Positions 8,013 through 16,147 of a stretch of DNA of 27,829 bases are shown here, piece after piece (position 1 is the stretch's first letter; every line of letters starts with the position of its first letter). The DNA is taken from the IMG/VR virus record IMGVR_UViG_3300023284_001347, positions 1 to 27,829 of that record, one strand, 5' to 3'. The translations under genes and the position numbers were made by a program. Source of the stretch: a virus. The notes under the pieces are model-generated. The model did no database searches and was not told where the DNA came from. It worked only from the letters and a program-made list of their open reading frames with translations.

Positions 8013-8422
8013 TAAGAAGCTTTCCTCTGCTTCTTATACGGTGGTCTTCCAAAACCATAATAGGGAAGTTTTTCTCTTTTTTTGTGCTCCTTTGGAACTT
8101 CATCTTCTGAGAGTTGCATCAACTTCTGGCCTTCCACCATAGGAACATCATGAATTAAGAATTTCTGTTCGGTTTTGTCAAAAATAGCCTTTCTTTGTTC
8201 ATCATGATGATAGATTCTAAGGATAGATCTTAACTTTCCAAATCCAACTTTCCTTGAATTAGCATAAGGCATCCATAAATAACCAACCATCTTTTTGCCA
8301 CTTGCTACTTTTTTGGCTATTTCATCGGCTGACCTTATTCTATTTTCTGTTATATCCTCCTCAGTTTCATTTTTTCTAATGGAAGGTGGCCTACCTGGAC
8401 CCCTTCGTTGCATCTCTTCCAT
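8012..8422 (-). CDS. Basic protein with two AT-hook-like GRP motifs
   Basis: A 136-residue basic protein not recognised as a named family. Near the N-terminus it has RRGPGRPPSIRK (about 5-17) and near the C-terminus GFGRPPYKKQRK (about 122-134); both contain the Arg/Gly-Arg-Pro core of AT-hooks, which bind the minor groove of A+T-rich DNA. The middle has a compact alpha/beta segment with GYLWMPYANSRKVGFGKL. It lies between the major capsid gene and the adaptor gene and starts at ATG 8422 after AGGTCAAT. Candidate roles are a head-completion or internal DNA-contacting protein. The AT-hook reading is by motif only; GRPP can also be a simple disordered linker. Confidence 0.6.
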   Translation of the reverse strand: MEEMQRRGPGRPPSIRKNETEEDITENRIRSADEIAKKVASGKKMVGYLWMPYANSRKVGFGKLRSILRIYHHDEQRKAIFDKTEQKFLIHDVPMVEGQKLMQLSEDEVPKEHKKREKLPYYGFGRPPYKKQRKAS

Positions 8423-8437
8423 ATTGACCTCCTTATG

Positions 8438-9355
8438 TTAAGTAACGCATTGTTTCAACAAATAGGCTGCAGATGTCGCAACTGCCCTTGGAAGAAACAT
8501 ACTAGATACCTCAACGAAATCCCCCCCAAGTTTCTCTTCCCGCCATTTTTTTGTTTTAAATCTTCCGCCAATGGTCAACATATAACCAGCAGCGGGACTT
8601 CTAAGAGAGGCCCGTCCTGGAACATAATAAACCAGCATGTCTTTGCCCCAGATAAATCCAGTAGAAGCAGCAATTCCCTCATCATTAAGATTCCTGGCAG
8701 ATCTTCCAATCAACACCCGGTCTAAATCGAACAAAGGCGCGATTAGATCCTCGGTAATCAGTCCTGTACGGGTATACTTTATCCGATCAACGGTAATAGT
8801 ATTTACTTTGAGCTTGTTAAAAACCTCGACACCCATCACCCCACGATTGGCCCGGACATAACCATTTTGAAGAATAGCCGTTGTGGCTGTTAGGACATCA
8901 ACAACCGGATTTGCTGTTCCTGTATCCCATGCTGAAGCTGAACCGATGGTTGCATTGTTTGACCATGTGGTAGTAGTGAAACAAACAACTGCGGTGTCCA
9001 CTTCTCTCCGGATCATGATCCTCTCTGTCAAATCCTCGGTAGTATCCATATCCAAATTCAATGGGGCATCAGCGTTCATTCTATCTCTGTCAGATATAAT
9101 GGTTTTCAACGCATGTTCTTCCAATGTGTAGGAAGAAGTTGAATAATCTTGCCCAACCACATTAGATTCGGCGCGATTTGCCCGGATGGTTTCCTCAAGC
9201 CGGAGATTCGATGAATCATAGATAAAATACAGATCCGATTCTTTCGCCACTGGAACTTCAGGGAAAACCTGATCGGCAATTCCCTCAGACCAATTGTATC
9301 GAACGGATACATTGGTTAAGGGTCTATTGACGTGAACATTATCAAAATATGGCAT
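8438..9355 (-). CDS. Major capsid protein
   Basis: A 305-residue protein that I read as the HK97-fold major capsid subunit of the Mu/DUF2190-associated type. Features are an N-terminal arm with RPLTNVSVRYNW and IADQVFPEVPV, then a long region with YTLEEHALKTIISDRDR that leads to the spine helix TEDLTERIMIRREVDTAVVC, a central domain, and a C-terminal strand region with AAGYMLTIGGRF and KLGGDFVEVSSMFLPR. It has a strong ribosome binding site (AAGGAGGG) before ATG 9355, as expected for the most abundant head protein. It follows protease/scaffold and decoration genes, the typical order. No N-terminal prodomain is visible, consistent with a separate scaffold. Confidence 0.88.
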   Translation of the reverse strand: MPYFDNVHVNRPLTNVSVRYNWSEGIADQVFPEVPVAKESDLYFIYDSSNLRLEETIRANRAESNVVGQDYSTSSYTLEEHALKTIISDRDRMNADAPLNLDMDTTEDLTERIMIRREVDTAVVCFTTTTWSNNATIGSASAWDTGTANPVVDVLTATTAILQNGYVRANRGVMGVEVFNKLKVNTITVDRIKYTRTGLITEDLIAPLFDLDRVLIGRSARNLNDEGIAASTGFIWGKDMLVYYVPGRASLRSPAAGYMLTIGGRFKTKKWREEKLGGDFVEVSSMFLPRAVATSAAYLLKQCVT

Positions 9356-9372
9356 TTTAAATTCCCTCCTTA

Positions 9373-9792
9373 TTAATCAAAAGTAACTGTCAGGGTTCCC
9401 TGCATGGTAAATGGGTTCAAGAAAACATCAATGACAGTACCACTCGCTGCACTAGCATCTAAAGCCCGCCCTATCATCGACCGGAGCGTTGCGGCAGTAT
9501 TCGATACGGCTGTGGCCCTGACAGCACCACCCGAGCCAATCATAATCATGTCACCAGCGGTACAGGTATCATGCACTGTCAATTTTGATAATCCGAGCAT
9601 TCTCACGTTGCAAGCAGACCCAGTTCCTGCTTTTGGCCTTCTCTGTAAAATTCCTACGACTCTATGAGTAATACTATTTGCAATAAGCACTGAGTTACTT
9701 GAATTTACATAAACCGGCTCCCAATCGCTGGTTGTAGTGTTCAAATCCGCACCGGCTTTTGTTGAAATATCAAATCCAGGACCTGCTTTCAT
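9373..9792 (-). CDS. Capsid decoration protein (DUF2190-like)
   Basis: A 139-residue small beta-rich protein between protease/scaffold and major capsid genes, where many phages encode a capsid-stabilising decoration protein. It carries the typical patterns: NSVLIANSITHRVVGILQR, a middle CTAGDMIMIGSGGAV, and GRALDASAASGTVIDVFLNP near the end, which match the DUF2190 style of beta-tulip-type decoration proteins. It starts at ATG 9792 after GGAGGTTTAATT. A role in binding the outer capsid surface is inferred from family and position. Confidence 0.7.
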   Translation of the reverse strand: MKAGPGFDISTKAGADLNTTTSDWEPVYVNSSNSVLIANSITHRVVGILQRRPKAGTGSACNVRMLGLSKLTVHDTCTAGDMIMIGSGGAVRATAVSNTAATLRSMIGRALDASAASGTVIDVFLNPFTMQGTLTVTFD

Positions 9793-9794
9793 AA

Positions 9795-10316
9795 TTAAAC
9801 CTCCTTTGCTACCGCTCTAAGAGCAGTTTTGTAATCATCGGATTTCAAATAATCGAGACTGTTTTCTCTACAATAAGCCTTAACTTTAGCCTCGACATCA
9901 TCTGAAGCAATGCCTTCTTTAGTTTTCTCTTCACCTATAAAGCTAGGTTGAGCTGCAACAAATTGCTCAATTGCATCTGCCGAACTCATCTTTCTCTCTT
10001 CTGGCTTTCCGTCTTTGGAATACATGACAACCACTTCAGATGCAGGGATTTTCTCATAAATAGCTTGAATCAATGGTCCCTGTGCAGGTGTTATTTTCTT
10101 TCCACGAACCCAGGTATCCACCTTTGTTTTTACAGATTCTGAAAACCTGGCAACCTTCTCTTTCTCATATTCCTTTTCCTTTTCCTCGAACTTCTTCACC
10201 AAAGATTCATTTTGCTCTTTGATTTTTTTAAACTCCGCATCCTGCTTTTCTTTTTCTTTGGTAAAATGTTTTTGCTGATCTTCAATTTTTTTCTCTAATT
10301 CCTTTTTGTCCTCCAT
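9795..10316 (-). CDS. Scaffolding protein from internal in-frame start
   Basis: Inside the protease gene an ATG at 10316-10314 (residue 229) is in frame and is preceded by AGGAGG at 10330-10325 with an 8-base spacer (AATTATCA), an ideal ribosome binding site. Translation from here gives 173 residues covering the charged coiled coil and the C-terminal helical domain. This matches the Mu I/Z arrangement, in which the scaffold is a separate product of the protease gene. The AGGAGG also encodes Glu residues, so chance cannot be excluded, but perfect core and spacing inside a protease-scaffold gene make it likely. Confidence 0.6.
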   Translation of the reverse strand: MEDKKELEKKIEDQQKHFTKEKEKQDAEFKKIKEQNESLVKKFEEKEKEYEKEKVARFSESVKTKVDTWVRGKKITPAQGPLIQAIYEKIPASEVVVMYSKDGKPEERKMSSADAIEQFVAAQPSFIGEEKTKEGIASDDVEAKVKAYCRENSLDYLKSDDYKTALRAVAKEV

Positions 10317-11000
10317 TGATAATTCCTCCTCTTCCATATTTCTATTTTGACTTGATTTTATGGCCCTTTCTTGGGCTTCAGCTTTTTCTTTTGAATCATG
10401 AGTTCCCAACACTTTCCCTGTGGAAGGTGACACTAAAACCCATTTATCTCCTCTTTTTTGAACAATGAATTCTTTTATTTCATTATCAAATTCAATCACC
10501 TTAAATTCACGGCCTTCAGAATCCATGAAAAGACTCGAAATAGATTTAAGGTTTGTAACTTCTGGAATTTCAGATCCTAGAAGAGCAACAGCCTTTAAAG
10601 CCATTGGCCACTTCTTTTTGTTGGTTGTATCATCATAGTTCAAATACATCTCAATTGAGATTGCATCGTATGATTTGTTCTGTATAAGATCATGAATTTG
10701 CTTTGGAATATATGATACATCGGCCAAGAGTCTGTCATCCTGGCGATAAAGGTTCTCTATCCAACCAGCAGCAGGCAATCCACTATTTTTTAGGAGTTTT
10801 TGATTCTCGGAATGGCCTAATTTAACAGGCGGCTTGAAACCTACCTTATCAAAAGCTTCAACCATGGCATCAAGATGAGAAATGTCAAAAACGTCCCCAT
10901 GCCATGTTCCTGTACGGAATATCTCAAGGCCATTTAAATTAAATGTAGACTGGTCAAATAATGATAAAGCCGCTTCAGGCATTTGTTTCCTCATTGCCAT
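9795..11000 (-). CDS. Mu gpI-like prohead protease with C-terminal scaffold region
   Basis: A 401-residue two-part protein. Residues about 1-160 resemble the Mu I family of prohead proteases: FRTGTWHGDVFDISHLDAMV, then KPPVKLGHSENQ, LPAAGWIENLYRQDDRLLADV and a YDAISIEMYLNY segment, which correspond to the conserved His and Ser areas of that serine protease family. Residues about 170-205 hold a GDKWVLVSPSTGKVLGTHDS module common in phage scaffolds. From about 210 to 300 the sequence is highly charged coiled coil (many K/E), followed by a helical C-terminus. In Mu the same gene encodes the protease and, from an internal start, the scaffold; an internal start is visible here too. The scaffold is cleaved and removed during maturation. 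Confidence 0.8.
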   Translation of the reverse strand: MAMRKQMPEAALSLFDQSTFNLNGLEIFRTGTWHGDVFDISHLDAMVEAFDKVGFKPPVKLGHSENQKLLKNSGLPAAGWIENLYRQDDRLLADVSYIPKQIHDLIQNKSYDAISIEMYLNYDDTTNKKKWPMALKAVALLGSEIPEVTNLKSISSLFMDSEGREFKVIEFDNEIKEFIVQKRGDKWVLVSPSTGKVLGTHDSKEKAEAQERAIKSSQNRNMEEEELSMEDKKELEKKIEDQQKHFTKEKEKQDAEFKKIKEQNESLVKKFEEKEKEYEKEKVARFSESVKTKVDTWVRGKKITPAQGPLIQAIYEKIPASEVVVMYSKDGKPEERKMSSADAIEQFVAAQPSFIGEEKTKEGIASDDVEAKVKAYCRENSLDYLKSDDYKTALRAVAKEV

Positions 11001-11049
11001 TTGAAGCGACCTTGGAAGGAACAGCTTTTAATTTGGTTAGGATATTATC

Positions 11050-11076
11050 AATATAATAAATTTTTAAAATTGTCAA
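11050..11076 (-). promoter_or_regulatory. Candidate sigma70-type promoter for head genes
   Basis: In the 79-base gap between portal/gpF and protease genes the minus strand has a perfect -35 box TTGACA (11076-11071). A TATATT lies 15 bases further (11055-11050), one mismatch from TATAAT, and a GATAAT follows after 21 bases. The 15-base spacing is short and the 21-base alternative long, so strength is doubtful. The gap is otherwise A+T-rich and has no gene. A promoter here would give extra transcript for protease, decoration and major capsid genes. Confidence 0.35.
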
Positions 11077-11079
11077 GCT

Positions 11080-13242
11080 TTATCCGACAACCCCCCTAAA
11101 CCGTTCTAAATCGTCATCTTTTACAGCCTGATCTGATACTTCAAAGCTTTCTCCTTCTGTCACAGGAACAAGAATGGAGCGACAATTAAAATGATTTGGC
11201 GGAGTTATACGGTCAATATATGGATCACTTGCCCTATACACCTTTCCATCTAGCCGGGTGCATATATCAGTGGTTCGGCTATCAATAATCGCTGAATATT
11301 GATAAGCCTTTACAAACCCTTTAAGATTAGGATCTTCAAATATATTCCTTCTACCCTGATTATAAATCTTCGTTACATTTGTCCTAACAATAGTTTCAAT
11401 TCTGTTAGGCAATGAAAACCCTGGTTTTGTAGGATCAAAAACCGCGCCTTCTTCCAGGAGATAATTGTCTCTGAATAGCTTTTCAACCCTTGTTTGTATT
11501 TCTCTGTTTGATAATCCTTGTTCAATCCCATCTAAAAGTATCTGTTTTGTATCCCTTAAAATCCGATCCCGCTCAATACCTGTAACGAAGAAAGAACGCT
11601 CATCAAGAATGGATTCAAATAGTTCATGAGGATCTTTTGTCTGAAATTTTTCAGATCCTAATTCTTTACGCGCTGATTGTTGGCCAGATGACCAAATATC
11701 ACCCAAACTAAGTTTCCATGCTAATTGTAATTGTTTTACAAATTTCAATTGGAATGAATTTATTTTGTCCATTCTCTGTTTTTCAATAAGATTACTTGAT
11801 TTAACAGATTCAATAATACCCTCTTTAATCTTCTCAAATGCTGGCATTAATGATCGTATAGTTTTTATATCTAGTTCCTGTAAATCATTTTTTACCTTTA
11901 CAAAATCCACCTTTTTCTCAAACGCTGTTTCTCCTCGATGGACAAATAGACCTATGTCATTAGAAAATTCCTTCTTAGGTGGATTAAATGGACTCCCTGG
12001 GAATCCCTTATTTGCTTCTTGTTTAGGCTTTTTAATCGGCCCTATCGGATAACGGATATTAGTTCTGAATTGATTTATTTCATCATCCGTAGGTTCCCAA
12101 ATATTCCCTTTAATAGCTTCTATCCATAGCTTTTGAAGCTCTAACTTGTCAGGTGTATCCAATGGCCTAAGAACCCATTTCGGAGTCTTTGGGCCTTTGA
12201 TTCCATAATTCCACAATAGCAATGGTCTTATAACATATTTGTTAATGGCTCTTTGCAATTCAATTCTTATTTTCTCAATGGTGAAATAGAATATTTCAAA
12301 TTGTTTTTTCCCAAGTGCAAATGATCCGCCTCCTATTTTTGCCCCGGATAATCCCATTAAATCAGGAATAAGAAGTGATCGAGCCATCATCATATTGTGT
12401 TTGTCGATAGCCCTTTCAAAGTCTGTAGCTCCTGTACTTTGAGATTTAAGATCTATCTTTACCCCTTCCGGTACGGTGATTCCTGTTTTTGCCTGAATAT
12501 TTTTTAGAATATCCTGTAATTTGTCTTTATCTGCTTTTGAGGTATTAGGTGGCACAGTGCCAACAATAAAAGGGCTTCCGAATCTCTCAAGATATATATT
12601 CCAAAACTTGATAACGATAGATTTTGAAAACCAAGGACGATAGCATGATTGAAGATCTGAGGTTCCATATGGAACACCGAATTCATATTGATGGATCATA
12701 AGCATGAGATGGTGAGGAGAAACAAAATTAGGACCAGTGGATGTATCTTGTTCAAATTGAGTAATATCCCCAAATTCATCTGTGTGGATCGTGAAGGCAT
12801 GAGGAGCGCGTGTTTTTAATTTCTTCAAAATAACTTTCGGGCCGTTTTCCGTTTCAGCAATATCAAAGATAGGTTCCGTTATAGAAAATCCATAGTCCAA
12901 ATGTGTCAAAATATTGGTTAAAACGTCACTGAATTCAGGACCTTCTATAGCCGTCAAATTCTCTTCAATTTCTTCCTTTATTGATTCATCTCCTGGATTT
13001 TGAATTTCAATATCCCACCCGGAAGACAGAACCATAAACTTCTTTATCCAAAGAACAGCTTTGATCTGATCATCCCGCTTCATATCGTCATAAATACCGA
13101 ACGGAGGTTTTTTCTTGGCAATCTCATCTGGATTATAAGGACGTTCAACGTATCCTTGATAAAGAAATGAGTCGGATTTGAGTCGTTCTATAAATACAAC
13201 CCCTTCCATATCTATATCTTCAAATGATGTAGTAGTTGCCAT
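11080..13242 (-). CDS. Portal protein (DUF935, Mu gp29-like) fused to Mu gpF-like head morphogenesis domain
   Basis: A 720-residue protein. Residues about 1-410 match the DUF935 portal type: YNPDEIAKKKPPFGIYDDMKRDDQIKAVL at the start, the clip/stem region with WDIEIQNPGDESIKEEI, and later FWNIYLERFGSPFIVGTVP and GGGSFALGKKQFEIFYFTIE. A linker follows at about 410-460. Residues about 560-720 match the gpF / SPP1 gp7 minor head family: ETIVRTNVTKIYNQGRRN, then YQYSAIIDSRTTDICTRLDGKVY and TPPNHFNCRSILVP with its conserved Cys and CRS. In Mu these are two genes. Here one frame covers both without a stop. It starts at ATG 13242 by TAATG coupling. The portal is the DNA channel at one vertex; gpF-type proteins are a few copies per head. 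Confidence 0.88.
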   Translation of the reverse strand: MATTTSFEDIDMEGVVFIERLKSDSFLYQGYVERPYNPDEIAKKKPPFGIYDDMKRDDQIKAVLWIKKFMVLSSGWDIEIQNPGDESIKEEIEENLTAIEGPEFSDVLTNILTHLDYGFSITEPIFDIAETENGPKVILKKLKTRAPHAFTIHTDEFGDITQFEQDTSTGPNFVSPHHLMLMIHQYEFGVPYGTSDLQSCYRPWFSKSIVIKFWNIYLERFGSPFIVGTVPPNTSKADKDKLQDILKNIQAKTGITVPEGVKIDLKSQSTGATDFERAIDKHNMMMARSLLIPDLMGLSGAKIGGGSFALGKKQFEIFYFTIEKIRIELQRAINKYVIRPLLLWNYGIKGPKTPKWVLRPLDTPDKLELQKLWIEAIKGNIWEPTDDEINQFRTNIRYPIGPIKKPKQEANKGFPGSPFNPPKKEFSNDIGLFVHRGETAFEKKVDFVKVKNDLQELDIKTIRSLMPAFEKIKEGIIESVKSSNLIEKQRMDKINSFQLKFVKQLQLAWKLSLGDIWSSGQQSARKELGSEKFQTKDPHELFESILDERSFFVTGIERDRILRDTKQILLDGIEQGLSNREIQTRVEKLFRDNYLLEEGAVFDPTKPGFSLPNRIETIVRTNVTKIYNQGRRNIFEDPNLKGFVKAYQYSAIIDSRTTDICTRLDGKVYRASDPYIDRITPPNHFNCRSILVPVTEGESFEVSDQAVKDDDLERFRGVVG

Positions 13243-13586
13243 TATGTGATATCCAAATCCGGGTAGATGTTAATTCTAAGATCTGGCTTGATTGGAAGAG
13301 TAAACTTTCCCCCGGATGACGGGGTTACTTCAAATTCAGCAGAAAATGAACCAGTAGTATTCGTATCACCGCTTTGCCACTGATATTGGAAAAGACCTAT
13401 GGTTGCCGATGTCAAAGTCACACCGGCAGTCACTCTATTGACAGTGATTGAACTGGTATCAATATTCTTCATCGTGAAACGTATTGTTGCACCATTTAGA
13501 TCAATAACGGTCCCTGTGGTTTCTTTTGCTTCCACATAGATATATGGTTGTAAATCATTCCTTTTTATGAGAAGAATTTCAGCCAA
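13242..13586 (-). CDS. BppU N-terminal-like baseplate/appendage protein
   Basis: A 114-residue beta-sandwich-like protein. The pattern KRNDLQPYIYVEAKETTGTVIDLNGATIRFTMKN, with later GLFQYQWQSGDT and GSFSAEFEVTPSSG, resembles the immunoglobulin-like N-terminal domain of baseplate upper protein BppU, which anchors receptor-binding proteins. The start is a TTG at 13586, six bases after GGAGGG; no ATG start exists near by, so the rare start is well supported. It overlaps the repeat-bearing LamG-like gene by 8 bases and ends in a TAATG overlap with the portal gene. Confidence 0.6.
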   Translation of the reverse strand: MAEILLIKRNDLQPYIYVEAKETTGTVIDLNGATIRFTMKNIDTSSITVNRVTAGVTLTSATIGLFQYQWQSGDTNTTGSFSAEFEVTPSSGGKFTLPIKPDLRINIYPDLDIT

Positions 13587-15138
13587 CCAAGACCCTCCTT
13601 CTATTGTCTAAATATAAATTCCTTCTTCTATTATCTAAAAACATCTGTATTCGCGCAACACCGATAATAATTTCTATTTCTTCACCAGTCGTGATATCAC
13701 CTATTAACGAAGATAAGGCTTCTATATTGCTACTTAGTAAAAGATCCAATCTTAAATCACCTGTGATTTCAGATAATGCCTCTGACGCAGAACTAAACTT
13801 TAACTGAAGATTTATAGCGCCTTGCACATCTGTATTGGATAAAACAACCGAATTTAAAAACAGATCCAGACGCATATCCCCTACAACTTTACTTTGTCCT
13901 TGAACAGACGCATTAAAGAATTTGTCAATTCTCAAATCACCCGTAGCGGAACTAAGAGCATCTGATAGGGCATCCAAAAATATTTGGCCACCACCCAAAC
14001 TTCCAGTAACCAGCGAAATCGCATTAACAACGGAATTAAGTTTAATAGAGAGCCTAATTGACCCATTAGCTGTTGAAACTCCATTAGATACACCAGATAA
14101 TAATAAATCTAATCTCACATCACCTATAAAAGAAGAAGCGGCTTCAGATACAGAATTTAAAAGAATGTCTAATCTCAAATCCGATGTTGTCTCAGAAACG
14201 GAATTTGCCAAACTATTAAATTTCAGATCAAGCCTTAAATCCCCTGTAGATAGAGAAGAAATATTAACCACGGAATTAAATTGTAAATTTACTAAAATAT
14301 TTCCAAAGACCGCAGAAACAGCGTCTGAAAATCCATCTAATGCAATAGCTGCCCCGCCAGCCCCCAAATCCCCGAATATCGCTGGAACATAATCTACCGC
14401 CAATGTCGGCTCAGACAGTGCTATTGGGATGGGATATAAAATAACCGACGGAGGATTATCCCCCCTTGATGGAGATAAATTAATCGTTCCATGATTTTTA
14501 GATCCGCTAAGATCAAAACTATCCACCCCTAAATTACCAAGTTTCAGACAAAATGGAACACCAGCCCCCTGCTTTAATTTCAACATCGTGCCTACCGGAT
14601 CAAAAAGATAACGAACCATTTCTGATTTGTTTAATTCTTTCTGAATGTAACAAGGATAATCTATATCTCCATCCATCTCATCGCTTGCCCCACTATTATA
14701 TCCACTGATAAGAATAGGTTCAGTTAGATCAGTGTTGTCAGTGTCATGTTGTACTGATGCGTCATTTCCAAGAAAAGCACCGCTCATATCTAACAAATAT
14801 TGATTCAGTGAATTTGCACCTCCTGTACCATCATTAGTAACGCAAACTAAATACCATATATCAGATTCAACAACGTCTCCTCCAGTACCTAGCACAAATA
14901 CACCGTTAAGAAATACTTGGATCTCTGTAGCACCTGCTCCATCATCAACACGAACAATAAATTGTTGTGACGCTCCGGTACTTCCCCACTTAGAAATAAA
15001 TGTTCTGTCATCTGCTGTTTTATCCTCTACACGGAAAAAGGCTAGAGTAGACCATGGTTTAAGAGCCTCGAATCTGGCTTCAGTAATATCACCCAAAGAA
15101 ACATATTCAGCTAGAGCATTTTCGAAATTAAGTCCCAT
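13579..15138 (-). CDS. LamG-like virion appendage protein with 20-residue repeats
   Basis: I choose ATG 15138 (519 residues) because it overlaps the previous stop as TAATG and has GGAG nine bases before it; a GTG at 15153 is possible. Residues about 10-190 look like a concanavalin/LamG fold (WSTLAFFRVEDKTADDRTFISKW, FIVRVDDGAG, DIWYLVCVTND), common in phage tail proteins that bind sugars. Residues about 255-485 consist of some eleven 20-residue repeats. The C-terminus holds a doubled LDNRRR motif (FLDNRRRNLYLDNRRR). No enzyme motif is visible. With the BppU-like and small neighbouring genes it probably forms a surface fibre or host-binding appendage; its target is unknown. Confidence 0.7.
   Translation of the reverse strand: MGLNFENALAEYVSLGDITEARFEALKPWSTLAFFRVEDKTADDRTFISKWGSTGASQQFIVRVDDGAGATEIQVFLNGVFVLGTGGDVVESDIWYLVCVTNDGTGGANSLNQYLLDMSGAFLGNDASVQHDTDNTDLTEPILISGYNSGASDEMDGDIDYPCYIQKELNKSEMVRYLFDPVGTMLKLKQGAGVPFCLKLGNLGVDSFDLSGSKNHGTINLSPSRGDNPPSVILYPIPIALSEPTLAVDYVPAIFGDLGAGGAAIALDGFSDAVSAVFGNILVNLQFNSVVNISSLSTGDLRLDLKFNSLANSVSETTSDLRLDILLNSVSEAASSFIGDVRLDLLLSGVSNGVSTANGSIRLSIKLNSVVNAISLVTGSLGGGQIFLDALSDALSSATGDLRIDKFFNASVQGQSKVVGDMRLDLFLNSVVLSNTDVQGAINLQLKFSSASEALSEITGDLRLDLLLSSNIEALSSLIGDITTGEEIEIIIGVARIQMFLDNRRRNLYLDNRRRVLVG
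13684..14373 (-). repeat. Tandem 60-base repeats coding for 20-residue units
   Basis: About eleven copies, consensus G-D-L-R-L-D-L-x-L-N-S-V-x-x-x-x-S-x-x-T. The GD positions recur every 20 residues (one step of 21), and units include GDLRLDLKFNS, SDLRLDILLNS, GDVRLDLLLSG, GSIRLSIKLNS, GDMRLDLFLNS and GDLRLDLLLSS. The alternating polar and hydrophobic residues suggest one beta strand and one turn per unit, as in a stacked beta fibre. Copies have diverged at DNA level, so the array is old rather than a recent expansion. Confidence 0.75.
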
Positions 15139-15761
15139 TAGGTTGAGCTCCACTCACGCCTGACGCCAAAGACAGCCACTTCACAATCAACACCTGTATC
15201 AGTATCAAGATTTTCCAATAACAAAGTAGCATCGGACATACCGGATAATTGTATATATTCCGTTGTGAATTTCTCTACAGTATCAGCCTGTGCCGCCGTG
15301 TGAGCATTAGCCAAGTTATCTTCTAAAATAAGATCAGCCGTGCCACTAACAATATCCACTACTAACGCAATTTCTTCTCTTGTAGCATCCCCAGCGGCAA
15401 TGATAATTACATCCCCGCGGGCAAAATTGGTAATAGCTGCAACCTGTAGGGTCTTCTGACCACTACTGGAATCTGTATTTACTGTTGTAGAGGGTAGGGT
15501 GGCAAGTTCAGCTATTTTGAAATTCGTCACATTGCCGTAAGCCACTCCATCTGTTCCTATCGCGGTTAAAGGATTCCGTGAAAAATAGGTAACCTTTAAC
15601 CCATCAATGGGTGTTGTTCCTTGTTTATAACAAACAATGGCCCCGACAATGTCTTTTGTAGCTAGATCAGATATTTGTACCGCAACGGACTCTAAACCAG
15701 CCAATGTTTGCAAAGCTAAAAGTTCTAGTGATTCCCCCCAACTCGGTGTAATAGTAGCCAT
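15138..15761 (-). CDS. Hypothetical virion appendage protein
   Basis: A 207-residue acidic, beta-rich protein that I do not recognise. The N-terminal ~45 residues carry helices (SLELLALQTLAGLESVAVQI), then strands rich in Thr and Val, with NFARGDVIIIAAGDATREEIALVV in the middle, a pattern common in phage proteins that join appendages. It is coupled by TAATG at both ends between two other appendage genes. A structural role is inferred from the neighbours. Confidence 0.65.
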   Translation of the reverse strand: MATITPSWGESLELLALQTLAGLESVAVQISDLATKDIVGAIVCYKQGTTPIDGLKVTYFSRNPLTAIGTDGVAYGNVTNFKIAELATLPSTTVNTDSSSGQKTLQVAAITNFARGDVIIIAAGDATREEIALVVDIVSGTADLILEDNLANAHTAAQADTVEKFTTEYIQLSGMSDATLLLENLDTDTGVDCEVAVFGVRREWSST

Positions 15762-16117
15762 TAGGGCACATTCCTTTCAAACCGCCAGCCCCAATATCGC
15801 TGGCGGATTTCATTTTGGATTCTAATAACCAAATTGTTAAATTTATTATCAGCGTCCGTCTTTTTTCTGGCATTAGATTCGTCCTTATGAGTCCTTACTG
15901 ATCCTATATGTTCGTACAAAGACCCATTCGTTAGAGAAGTTTGCTCCGCACCGTCAATCCAAGGGACTTCACTTGTTTTGTCAATAGCCACATCTTCTGC
16001 CAAAGCAGATTGAAGAGTAACTCCAGTAAAATTTGTTTCACTGGGAACGGGAATGTGAAAAGCAATCGTTATATTATCGCCGTCGTTGGTCGCGGCAAGC
16101 ACATGATAATCAGACAT
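15761..16117 (-). CDS. Hypothetical appendage protein
   Basis: A 118-residue protein with no recognised family. The first 45 residues read as strands (HVLAATNDGDNITIAFHIPVP), and the C-terminal half is a charged helical region with DESNARKKTDADNKFNNL ending in WGWRFERNVP. Similar small proteins occur beside phage tail fibre genes. It has GGAGG before ATG 16117 and ends in a TAATG overlap with the next appendage gene. Confidence 0.6.
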   Translation of the reverse strand: MSDYHVLAATNDGDNITIAFHIPVPSETNFTGVTLQSALAEDVAIDKTSEVPWIDGAEQTSLTNGSLYEHIGSVRTHKDESNARKKTDADNKFNNLVIRIQNEIRQRYWGWRFERNVP

Positions 16118-16147
16118 TCATTCCTCCCATATTTTAAAATTCTAAAA

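Noticed and set aside
13604-14392. Plus-strand frames opposite the repeat array
   Set aside because: They come from the repeated codon pattern of the real gene on the minus strand.
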